Assembly (NCBI GenBank): GCA_045652765.1
Contig: JAZOLG010000006.1
Coordinates: 1 to 15,417, forward strand
Origin: UBA1231 sp045652765
Lineage (GTDB): Bacteria > Bacillota_I > Bacilli_A > ML615J-28 > CAG-313
Length of the DNA: 15,417 nt
Direction: 5' to 3'
Shown here one piece after another: positions 1-5,521 of the stretch (its first letter is position 1; every line of letters begins with the position of its first letter). The translations under genes and the position numbers were made by a program. The notes beneath the pieces are model-generated. The model ran no database searches, was not told the origin of the DNA, and was given only the letters and a program-made list of their open reading frames with translations.

Positions 1-2
1 AA

Positions 3-227
3 ATAACAACTGAAATAGAAACACTTAAAAATCTTAAACAAGAAGAAGAGTCTACAATAGAAAATTACAAATTATTAAAAGAAAAAGTAAATGAATTTTT
101 AGAGTTTAAAGAACTTAATTCTCTAATTGTTCATTCATTAATATCTAGAATAGAAGTTGGATATAGAGATAATCCAAGGACTATTAAAATATATTACAAG
201 TTCATAGATGATTCTGTATCAAATTAA
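3..227 (+). CDS. Serine recombinase, C-terminal end (5' part outside window)
   Basis: An open frame enters from the left edge and ends at TAA 225-227, giving the last 74 residues. It has a charged coiled-coil-like stretch rich in Lys and Glu (about residues 4-38), then the segment LIVHSLISRIEVGYRDN and the ending IKIYYKFID. This layout, a coiled coil followed by an 'L-I-x-x-I-x-V ... I-x-I-x-Y-x-F' strand pair, is typical of the C-terminus of large serine recombinases (resolvase/recombinase family) carried on integrative elements of gut Bacillota. The catalytic serine domain is not in the window, so activity cannot be judged. The gene points toward the truncated RHS gene that begins about 70 bp downstream, as expected for an integrase at the end of its element next to the attachment site. 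Family call fairly good; element type unknown. Confidence 0.72.
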   Translation: MTTEIETLKNLKQEEESTIENYKLLKEKVNEFLEFKELNSLIVHSLISRIEVGYRDNPRTIKIYYKFIDDSVSN

Positions 228-308
228 TATGGATTTAAGACAACTTGTGATATAATATTAGGTGTAATAGTAAAGAGAAGATTGGAGTTGCAATAGGATA
301 GTCCAGTC
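228..308. other. Putative element/chromosome junction (attachment site)
   Basis: Between the recombinase stop and the first RHS codons lie about 70 non-coding bases. The RHS-like frame is closed by TAG at 294-296. Recognisable RHS sequence (Val-Glu-Thr-Gly-Tyr-Phe-Trp-Leu-Ser-Ser-Arg) starts only near 306. The switch from element to RHS sequence with no upstream RHS repeats marks a recombination boundary, probably within about 285-308. The crossover dinucleotide cannot be located from one end alone. Confidence 0.45.
248..256 (+). promoter_or_regulatory. Extended -10 promoter candidate reading toward the RHS fragment
   Basis: TGATATAAT at 248-256 is an extended -10 (TGN plus TATAAT). No convincing -35 lies 16-18 bases upstream. 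If active, it would transcribe outward from the recombinase side into the RHS tip and its downstream partner. An AT-rich background gives many chance matches, so confidence is low. Confidence 0.3.
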
Positions 309-1049
309 GAGACGGGTTATTTTTGGTTATCCTCAAGGTATTATAGCCCTGAATTAGGAAGATTTATCCAACCTGCAGATGTTTCTAGTTTAAATCCACA
401 ATCTATTAATGGACTAAATCTATATGCATATGCAAGTAACAACCCAGTTGGAATTGCATATAGAAGTTCTGGTTCTGGGGCTAATGGTGGTATGGTGAGT
501 TCAATCGCTTCTAGTGTTGGAGGATTGAATTTTGGATATCATGGCACAATATCAAATAGTTCAAATATTTTTGGTGCTTTAGGTGCGTTATCAACAACAT
601 TTGGATTCTTTGATCAATGGTCTGGATACATAGCTGGCGGATTAGATGCTGGGTTTAAATTTGCTAATAAAATGGGAACAGGTGGGGCAAATATATCCTC
701 TTATATTAAAGGGTTAGAAGTTTTTGGTATTTCGATGATTGTGACAGGTTCCATTATTTCGTTTGGGGAGAGCGTTTATAATAATTACAATAATCCTAAT
801 TATACATCAAATGAAGCTGGATGGGCTACTCTAATGGATTTTGGATACTATGCTTTAAAAGGAGTAGGAACTTATGCGTTAGGTTCTGCTTTAGGTAATT
901 TAGCGGTTGGGGTTGGTCTTGCTGTTGGAGGAATTGTAGGAGGTGTGTGGGCAGTTGCTATTGGTATAACTGCTGCTGTCGCAACATACATACTATGGGA
1001 AGGAGTAGATTATCTTTATGGCAAAATTAAAGAATGGATTTTCGAATAA
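297..1049 (+). pseudogene. Truncated RHS-family polymorphic toxin: 3' end of core plus hydrophobic C-terminal tip
   Basis: One frame is open from 297 (after TAG 294-296) to TAA 1047-1049. Its first part is the end of the RHS repeat-associated core: YFWLSSRYY, then SPELGRFIQPAD, SINGLNLYAYASNNPV. None of the YD/RHS repeats or the secretion N-terminus is present, so this is a 5'-truncated gene or a detached tip cassette. After the core, about 195 residues form a Gly/Ala-rich, strongly hydrophobic tip with several helix-length apolar stretches, including a glycine-zipper-like run near the end (about 897-1005), closing in DYLYGKIKEWIFE. RHS proteins carry variable toxic tips after this core; a hydrophobic tip without soluble enzyme motifs suggests a membrane-acting toxin (inference). 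The only in-frame ATG near the core end is 492, with no good ribosome binding site, so expression is doubtful. It overlaps the next gene by 32 bases. Confidence 0.7.
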
Positions 1050-1515
1050 TTTAACACTATATCAGTTGCCTATTCTCAGTAAAATAGTATATATTTGTTC
1101 TGTAATAGGTTTAACTTTACTTGTTTTTTTAGGTCTAATAGTTTTAGACGAAAAAATGTTAGCTTTTTTCTTATTAATTGCATTTATTTTATTTGATATA
1201 ATGGTTTTCTTCTTAGCTTTTAAAACATATTTAAGAATAGACTTTAATTCAAAAAAATTTATAATTAGAGAGTTTCCTGGTTTTAAAGAAAAGATTATTA
1301 ATTTAGAAGATATTAAAAGTATTAAAGTATCGAAAGATTATAAGTATAAAACATTTATAATTGATATTATATGCGAAAACGATATAATACAAATTAAGTC
1401 TTGGTCAACAGGATATTTAGGTTTTCATTTGATGTTTAATAATAATAATATACAAATTAATAGATTAGAATGTTTTTGTGAAAAATGTAATCAGTATTTA
1501 GGAAAAAATATGTAA
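1018..1515 (+). CDS. Small membrane protein, candidate immunity protein for the RHS tip
   Basis: The gene encodes 165 residues. AAGGAG at 1000-1005 lies 12 bases before ATG 1018, inside the end of the RHS tip gene, so the two are overlapping neighbours in different frames. Two adjacent hydrophobic helices cover about residues 22-43 and 47-70. The rest (about 73-160) is a soluble, beta-rich domain with 'FNSKKFIIREFPGFKEKIINLEDI', reminiscent of small bacterial PH-like domains attached to two helices; a Cys-x-x-Cys sits near the C-terminus. I do not recognise a named family. Position immediately after a polymorphic toxin tip is the classic place for the cognate immunity protein, and a membrane-embedded protein would suit a membrane-acting tip. 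Both points are inference; it could instead be an unrelated orphan. Confidence 0.6.
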   Translation: MAKLKNGFSNNLTLYQLPILSKIVYICSVIGLTLLVFLGLIVLDEKMLAFFLLIAFILFDIMVFFLAFKTYLRIDFNSKKFIIREFPGFKEKIINLEDIKSIKVSKDYKYKTFIIDIICENDIIQIKSWSTGYLGFHLMFNNNNIQINRLECFCEKCNQYLGKNM

Positions 1516-1559
1516 TAAACAATTAGTTCTGAGCTGATATCATATAAAATTGTGCACAG

Positions 1560-1607
1560 GATAAAGCGTGCTTCACTTTGCATCACAGCTTGTGTTGCAC
1601 GCTTATC
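1560..1607. repeat. Inverted repeat / stem-loop in a GC-richer patch
   Basis: GATAAAGCGTGC (1560-1571) pairs with GCACGCTTATC (1597-1607) with one bulged A. The 25-base loop holds a small CACA/TGTG hairpin (1584-1594). Around 1551-1610 GC is about 45 percent, well above the flanks. No T-run follows on either strand, so it is not an ordinary terminator. The rest of the 1516-1715 gap shows no gene I can support. Confidence 0.4.
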
Positions 1608-1711
1608 TATATTTGACTAAGATACCTCTTTCAAATTGCTAACACAATATATATTTATAGTTAGGATAATCAAGATTATGATGTCGAAATATTGATTAAT
1701 ATGGTTAAAAT

Positions 1712-1742
1712 AAAAAATGGGTTAGATTTGATCTAACCCATT
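1712..1742 (-). terminator. Rho-independent terminator of rpsT
   Basis: A perfect 12-bp stem (1716-1727 with 1731-1742) has a 3-base loop. Read on the minus strand it is followed by a run of T (the A-run at 1712-1717). It lies 6 bases past the rpsT stop. Confidence 0.88.
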
Positions 1743-1748
1743 ATTTTA

Positions 1749-2012
1749 TTAAGCTAATTGATTTAATTTAGTAGCAAGACGTGATTTTTGACGTGCAGCG
1801 TAATTCTTGTGGTGAATACCTTTAGTTACTGATTTGTCTAATTTTTTGCAAGCGAAATTATAAGCAGCTTGTGCTTTAGCTTTATCTCCTTCTACTACAG
1901 CAGCATCAAAAGCTTTTAGTGCACTTTTTAAAGATGATTTAAAAGATGCATTTAATAAATTCTTCTTACTATTAGTGATATCACGCTTTTTTTGTTGTTT
2001 AATGTTTGCCAT
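1749..2012 (-). CDS. rpsT: 30S ribosomal protein S20
   Basis: The gene encodes 87 residues, the normal length for bacterial S20, a primary 16S rRNA-binding protein of the small subunit. It begins MANIKQQKKRDITN with a basic, Ser/Lys-rich N-terminus and ends in the typical 'GIHHKNYAARQKSRLATKLNQL' region, all-helical and highly basic. ATG is at 2012-2010, and GGAGGTG lies 5 bases upstream on the minus strand. It is monocistronic, with its own promoter (2043-2071) and terminator (1712-1742). It is divergent from gpr, the same arrangement as in Bacillus subtilis, which supports both identities. Nothing odd is seen. Confidence 0.97.
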   Translation of the reverse strand: MANIKQQKKRDITNSKKNLLNASFKSSLKSALKAFDAAVVEGDKAKAQAAYNFACKKLDKSVTKGIHHKNYAARQKSRLATKLNQLA

Positions 2013-2042
2013 TATTACACCTCCGAAGATTTTAACGCAATT

Positions 2043-2071
2043 ATTATACCATGAATTCTATATTTTAGCAA
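2043..2071 (-). promoter_or_regulatory. rpsT promoter (sigma-A type)
   Basis: On the minus strand: -35 TTGCTA (2071-2066), a 17-base spacer, then -10 TATAAT (2048-2043) preceded by TGG, an extended -10. Start of transcription would be near 2036, leaving a leader of about 25 bases with GGAGGTG. Confidence 0.8.
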
Positions 2072-2146
2072 GTAATAAAGTATAAAAATTATATTTATGT
2101 AATAAATTATTTATTAATGTTAAAAATATATTTGAGGTGAATGTAC

Positions 2147-3097
2147 ATGAAAGAATGTTTTAGAACTGATTTAGCAATTGAAGAAATCAGTAAAATTAGT
2201 GATGAATCAATTAAGGGTGTTAAAACAATGAATGAACATTGTTATGATATTCCAATCAACAAAACAATTATTGAAGATGATCATGATGATAGAATTAATA
2301 AAAAACCTGGAATATATTATACAATTGATTTAAGAAGTGTAAACTATCATGATCATGAAAATTCTGATAAAGTATCGAAAGCTTTAAGTTTAATTTTAAT
2401 AAAGTTATTAGAAAAAGAAAATGTATTAGACAAAAAAGGAATGATTATAGGTTTAGGAAATATTAACATAACTCCAGATAGTTTAGGTCCATATACAATT
2501 GATAATATAATAGTTACTAGACATTTATTTAAAAATGGTATGAATAATGTTGGATATAGTGAAATTAGTGGATATAGTCCTGGTGTGATGGGAACAACAG
2601 GAATTGAAACAAGTGATATAGTATATGCAATTAAAGAAAAAATTGACGTAAACTATATAATAATAGTTGATGCTTTAGCCTCAAGTGATACTACAAAAGT
2701 AAATAAAACCATTCAGATAACTAATACTGGCATATCACCAGGCAGTGGAGTTGGCAATAAACGTAAAGAAATTTCAAAAGAAGTGTTTGGAATTCCGGTA
2801 ATTGCTGTTGGAGTACCAACTGTAGTAGATGCAACAACACTTACAACAGATATTTTAGAACATTTAGAAAACTATATTAACAAAGATAATCCTAATTTAG
2901 AATTTATGGGTTCGCTTGGTTCATTATCAAATCTTGAAAGAAAACAATTATTAAGTGAAGCACTTGTAAATAGTTTATATGAAATGATGGTTACACCTAA
3001 AGAAATTGACGAGGTAATAGAAGATTTAAGCAAAATTATTGCATGTTCAATTGATATGGCAGTACATAATAAATTAAGAGAAGAATATTTAAATTAA
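2147..3097 (+). CDS. gpr: Spore germination protease GPR
   Basis: GPR degrades the DNA-protecting small acid-soluble proteins when spores germinate; it is made as a zymogen in the forespore (peptidase family A25). Family blocks are clear: RTDLA at residues 6-10, GLGN and TPDSLGP, VTRHLF, PGVMGTTGIETSDI, VDALAS, GISPGSGVGNKRKEISK, GVPTVVDA and VTPKEID. Length is 316 residues, shorter than the about 370 of Bacillus. ATG 2147 is chosen over ATG 2141 because AGGTGA (2135-2140) then has a 6-base spacing; it abuts 2141 directly. Only five residues precede RTDLA, so the inhibitory propeptide is much shorter than in Bacillus. A perfect terminator follows. No clear promoter is visible; a forespore-sigma promoter would be expected. 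Its presence implies sporulation capacity. Confidence 0.95.
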   Translation: MKECFRTDLAIEEISKISDESIKGVKTMNEHCYDIPINKTIIEDDHDDRINKKPGIYYTIDLRSVNYHDHENSDKVSKALSLILIKLLEKENVLDKKGMIIGLGNINITPDSLGPYTIDNIIVTRHLFKNGMNNVGYSEISGYSPGVMGTTGIETSDIVYAIKEKIDVNYIIIVDALASSDTTKVNKTIQITNTGISPGSGVGNKRKEISKEVFGIPVIAVGVPTVVDATTLTTDILEHLENYINKDNPNLEFMGSLGSLSNLERKQLLSEALVNSLYEMMVTPKEIDEVIEDLSKIIACSIDMAVHNKLREEYLN

Positions 3098-3112
3098 CAT
3101 AATATCATAATA

Positions 3113-3145
3113 AGTTTCATATATAGTAATATGAAACTATTTTTA
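3113..3145 (+). terminator. Rho-independent terminator of gpr
   Basis: Perfect 10-bp stem (3113-3122 with 3129-3138), 6-base loop, then a T-rich tract ATTTTTATTTTT. It begins 15 bases after the gpr stop. It overlaps the apparent start of the next short frame. Confidence 0.85.
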
Positions 3146-3331
3146 TTTTTAGCAATCATTTCTATTGTCAATAATGTTTTAATAACATATGATTCTTATA
3201 ATGTAATGGTTAATAACATATTAAGAAATAATTTTATGGATATTATTAGACATAGTAATTTATTTAGTTATTTTAAATATGTTTTTAAGTTAGTAATTTA
3301 TTGGATATTTTTTCATACAGGGAGATTATAA
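3131..3331 (+). CDS. Doubtful small hydrophobic ORF (66 codons)
   Basis: The frame has two apolar stretches (about residues 1-20 and 45-62) and no recognisable family. Against it: ATG 3131 lies inside the gpr terminator hairpin, no ribosome binding site precedes it, and its first codons are the terminator T-tract. For it: the stop TAA (3329-3331) overlaps the ATG of the next gene as TAATG, a common translational-coupling arrangement, and an internal ATG at 3206 could be the real start. In Bacillus subtilis this slot is occupied by spoIIP; a decayed remnant is possible but I see no SpoIIP motif. Probably spurious or vestigial. Confidence 0.25.
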   Translation: MKLFLFLAIISIVNNVLITYDSYNVMVNNILRNNFMDIIRHSNLFSYFKYVFKLVIYWIFFHTGRL

Positions 3332-3597
3332 TGAGAAAAAGAACCATGAATTTTGTTTTTATAGTTTTTTTATGCGTATTAATAGGTTTAATAATAGGAA
3401 GTATAAATACAGTTGGACAAAGAGATTATTTTAACATTGCGAAAACAGATTATGAAAATAATATTGAAAACCCTAATTATAGTAATTTACCAACTATTCC
3501 TTTTAAAGATAAAACGACCAAAATCGCTCAAAAAATTGACAATAAGATTTATCAAAGTTTTCATAAAATACTTAAAAAAATGTTTTCTAGTGATTAA
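3331..3597 (+). CDS. Small single-pass membrane protein, YqxA/DUF3679-like by position and shape
   Basis: The gene encodes 88 residues from ATG 3331, chosen because AGGGAG (3319-3324) is 6 bases upstream; a TTG 30 bases earlier has no such site. A basic start (MRKR) is followed by one membrane helix (about residues 7-26, ending in GLIIGSINT), then a polar linker and a C-terminal amphipathic, lysine-rich segment (about 60-88). In Bacillus subtilis a small protein with the same plan, YqxA, follows gpr and spoIIP, so synteny suggests this family, whose function is poorly known. Sequence resemblance is only architectural, so the family is a suggestion. It lies downstream of the gpr terminator and no terminator separates it from the dehydrogenase gene. 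Confidence 0.6.
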   Translation: MRKRTMNFVFIVFLCVLIGLIIGSINTVGQRDYFNIAKTDYENNIENPNYSNLPTIPFKDKTTKIAQKIDNKIYQSFHKILKKMFSSD

Positions 3598-3598
3598 T

Positions 3599-3627
3599 TT
3601 GTAGAATTTAGTGAAATATGTTAAAAT
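3599..3627 (+). promoter_or_regulatory. Candidate promoter for the alcohol dehydrogenase gene
   Basis: -35 TTGTAG (3599-3604), 17-base spacer, extended -10 TGTTAAAAT (3619-3627). Transcription would start close to the ribosome binding site GGTGA (3634-3638), giving a very short leader. Moderate match only. Confidence 0.4.
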
Positions 3628-3642
3628 TAATATGGTGATAAC

Positions 3643-4797
3643 ATGAATATATTTAAGAAAATATTAATTAGAACATACCAATTATTTTTAAAAATAGGAA
3701 TGAAATTTATTAAATTTCCAAAACCAATAATTTTAGAAAATTTAAATGATACAATTCATTTTTTGAAAAATAAAAAAGTATTAATTATAATTCCCACTTA
3801 TGTTTCGAAAAATGAAGTTTTTTTAAATTTTATTTCTAACTTGGATGAAAATAAAATAGAATATCAGATTTCTTTTTGTGACATAGCTAATCCATCGTTA
3901 CAACTAGTAGATGACTATTATAATAAATATCAGACTGATCTAATTATTTCAATTGGTGGAGGATCTGTTATTGATTTGGGAAAATTACTAGCTATTAAAG
4001 TTACAAATACAAAAGATTTGCGTAAAATGCGTGGAATATTAAAAGTAAAAAAGAAACCTATTATTCAAATTGCTGTACCTACAACAAGTGGAAGTGGAAG
4101 TGAGGCAACAGTAGCTGCTGTTGTTAGTTGTGAAGTTACACATGAAAAATATCCTATTAATGATCCTAAAATTGTCCCTAAGTATGCTGTTTTAGAAAGT
4201 AGATTTACAACTACACTACCTAAACATCTTACATCCACTACTGGTATGGATGCATTGACACATGCTATTGAATGTTATTTAGGAAGAGCTAATACAAAAG
4301 ATACACTTAAAAATTCTGTCGATGCAATTCAATTAATTTTTAATTCTTTAGAAGTTGTTTATAATCAACCAGATAATTTAGAACAACGTTTAAATATGCA
4401 AAAAGCTGCATATCTTGCAGGATGTGCGTTTACTAGAGGATATGTCGGATATGTTCACGCAATAGCTCATCAAATGGGAGGCTTATATAATACTCCACAT
4501 GGTTTGGCTAATGCAATTTTGTTACCATATGTATTAGAAGAATACGGCAAAAGTATTAAAACAAAAGTTGATAAATTAGGTAATTTATTAGGACTTGATG
4601 ATTTTGATTTACTTGCACATATTGTAAATATGAATGAACGTTTAAATATACCTAAATATATTGATAATTTAAAAGAAGAAGATTTTGATTTAATAATTAA
4701 AAGAGCTAAAAAAGAAGCTCATCCTTTATATCCTGTACCGAAACTATTTAGTGATCAAAACTTTAAAAACATTTTAAATAAGGCTTTAAAAAGATAA
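3643..4797 (+). CDS. Iron-containing alcohol dehydrogenase (group III)
   Basis: The gene encodes 384 residues, the usual length for the Fe-ADH family, which interconverts alcohols and aldehydes or ketones with NAD(P). The N-terminal nucleotide-binding domain carries IIISIGGGSVIDLGK (GGGS at 105-108) and PTTSGSGSEAT (146-156). The C-terminal helical domain carries the metal ligands: Asp203 and His207 in GMDALTHAIE, His272 in YVHAIAHQMGG and His286 in NTPHGLANA, with the same 4- and 14-residue spacings as in FucO. The metal site therefore looks intact. GGTGA lies 4 bases before ATG 3643. It is a single gene closed by a strong terminator. A slightly unusual basic, hydrophobic start of about 25 residues precedes the domain. 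The substrate cannot be assigned; butanol/ethanol-type fermentation or a diol is possible. Confidence 0.9.
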   Translation: MNIFKKILIRTYQLFLKIGMKFIKFPKPIILENLNDTIHFLKNKKVLIIIPTYVSKNEVFLNFISNLDENKIEYQISFCDIANPSLQLVDDYYNKYQTDLIISIGGGSVIDLGKLLAIKVTNTKDLRKMRGILKVKKKPIIQIAVPTTSGSGSEATVAAVVSCEVTHEKYPINDPKIVPKYAVLESRFTTTLPKHLTSTTGMDALTHAIECYLGRANTKDTLKNSVDAIQLIFNSLEVVYNQPDNLEQRLNMQKAAYLAGCAFTRGYVGYVHAIAHQMGGLYNTPHGLANAILLPYVLEEYGKSIKTKVDKLGNLLGLDDFDLLAHIVNMNERLNIPKYIDNLKEEDFDLIIKRAKKEAHPLYPVPKLFSDQNFKNILNKALKR

Positions 4798-4817
4798 GTG
4801 AAAACTTATCTTTTTTT
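4788..4817 (+). terminator. Rho-independent terminator of the alcohol dehydrogenase gene
   Basis: AAAGATAAGT (4790-4799), GAAA tetraloop, ACTTATCTTT (4804-4813), followed by four more T. The left arm includes the stop codon TAA 4795-4797. Confidence 0.88.
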
Positions 4818-4819
4818 CG

Positions 4820-4862
4820 AAAACTACAACGTTTTACAAGCTAGTAATAGATATGATAAAAT
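4820..4862 (+). promoter_or_regulatory. Distal promoter candidate for pgsA-recA with overlapping dyad
   Basis: -35 TTTACA (4833-4838), 18-base spacer, extended -10 TGATAAAAT (4854-4862). A small dyad AAAAC-N6-GTTTT (4820-4835) overlaps the -35 and could be an operator. It is not a standard Bacillus LexA box (CGAAC-N4-GTTCG). Weak evidence. Confidence 0.35.
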
Positions 4863-4904
4863 ATAAACGAAAAGTTCAAATAACTAGATTTTTTACTATT
4901 TGTA

Positions 4905-4913
4905 TGTTATAAT
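4905..4913 (+). promoter_or_regulatory. Proximal extended -10 promoter for pgsA-recA
   Basis: TGTTATAAT at 4905-4913 is a perfect extended -10, with a poor -35. The start of transcription near 4920 would put the ribosome binding site AGGT (4921-4924) almost at the 5' end of the mRNA. Confidence 0.5.
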
Positions 4914-4932
4914 GTTATCGAGGTAAATGAAT

Positions 4933-5520
4933 ATGAATCTTCCAAACAAAATAACATTATTTAGGGTATTACTAATACCTATTATCATGATAATTGCTGA
5001 AATTGAATCCCTACAAAAGCCTTTCTTTTGGACTATAACATTGGGCAATTTTATAATGCTAATAATTTTCATTATTGCAACTCTAAGTGATTTTGTGGAT
5101 GGATATATTGCAAGAAAACAAAATTTGGTTACTAATTTTGGTAAGTTTGCAGATCCTCTTGCTGACAAAGTATTAGTACTTGCTTTAATGATGATACTTT
5201 TAGAACAAAATAGTTTACTTCCAGGTTGGGCTGTGACAATCATTTTAGCAAGAGAATTTATTGTAACTGGTTTTAGAATTATTGCTGCTGACAAAAATGT
5301 TGTAATAGCTGCAGGATGGAGTGGTAAAATTAAAACTAATCTACAATTCTTTATGGTTATTTTATTATTGATAAATGGACCATTTTCTGGCACATTTGGT
5401 ATTTTTGAATGGATAACATTAGTAGTAGTTGCACTAGCGGTATTTATGACTGTTTATAGTGGTACTGAATATATAGTAAAAAATCTAAATGTTTTTAAAG
5501 ATAATCAAAAAGGAGAATAA
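4933..5520 (+). CDS. pgsA: CDP-diacylglycerol--glycerol-3-phosphate 3-phosphatidyltransferase
   Basis: PgsA makes phosphatidylglycerol phosphate from CDP-diacylglycerol and glycerol 3-phosphate, the committed step of phosphatidylglycerol synthesis, in the cytoplasmic membrane. The protein is 195 residues with about five or six membrane helices. The CDP-alcohol phosphotransferase signature D-x2-D-G-x2-A-R-x8-G-x3-D-x3-D is complete: Asp53, Asp56, Gly57, Ala60, Arg61, Gly70, Asp74, Asp78. ATG 4933 is chosen because MNLPNKITLFR is the standard family N-terminus and the AGGT site is then 8 bases away; ATG 4927 is only 2 bases from it. The stop is one base before the recA ATG, and the recA ribosome binding site lies in the last pgsA codons. 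In Bacillus the pair is separated by cinA, absent here. Confidence 0.95.
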   Translation: MNLPNKITLFRVLLIPIIMIIAEIESLQKPFFWTITLGNFIMLIIFIIATLSDFVDGYIARKQNLVTNFGKFADPLADKVLVLALMMILLEQNSLLPGWAVTIILAREFIVTGFRIIAADKNVVIAAGWSGKIKTNLQFFMVILLLINGPFSGTFGIFEWITLVVVALAVFMTVYSGTEYIVKNLNVFKDNQKGE

Positions 5521-5521
5521 T

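Noticed and set aside
1551..1610. Integron attC site
   Set aside because: The inverted repeat superficially resembles a folded cassette site, but the GTTRRRY/RYYYAAC core-site pair is absent and no integron integrase is visible.
3413..3604. Alternative plus-strand frame rich in Lys and Ile
   Set aside because: It overlaps the membrane-protein gene 3331-3597 in another frame, and its composition is that of random AT-rich DNA with no ribosome binding site.
4820..4835. LexA (SOS) box upstream of recA
   Set aside because: The dyad has 6 bases between AAAAC and GTTTT instead of the 4 expected between GAAC and GTTC, and lacks the outer C/G. Kept only as a possible operator.
4896..5393. Long minus-strand open frame antisense to pgsA
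   Set aside because: It lies wholly over the clear pgsA coding sequence, has no family motif or ribosome binding site, and is the shadow of an AT-rich gene.
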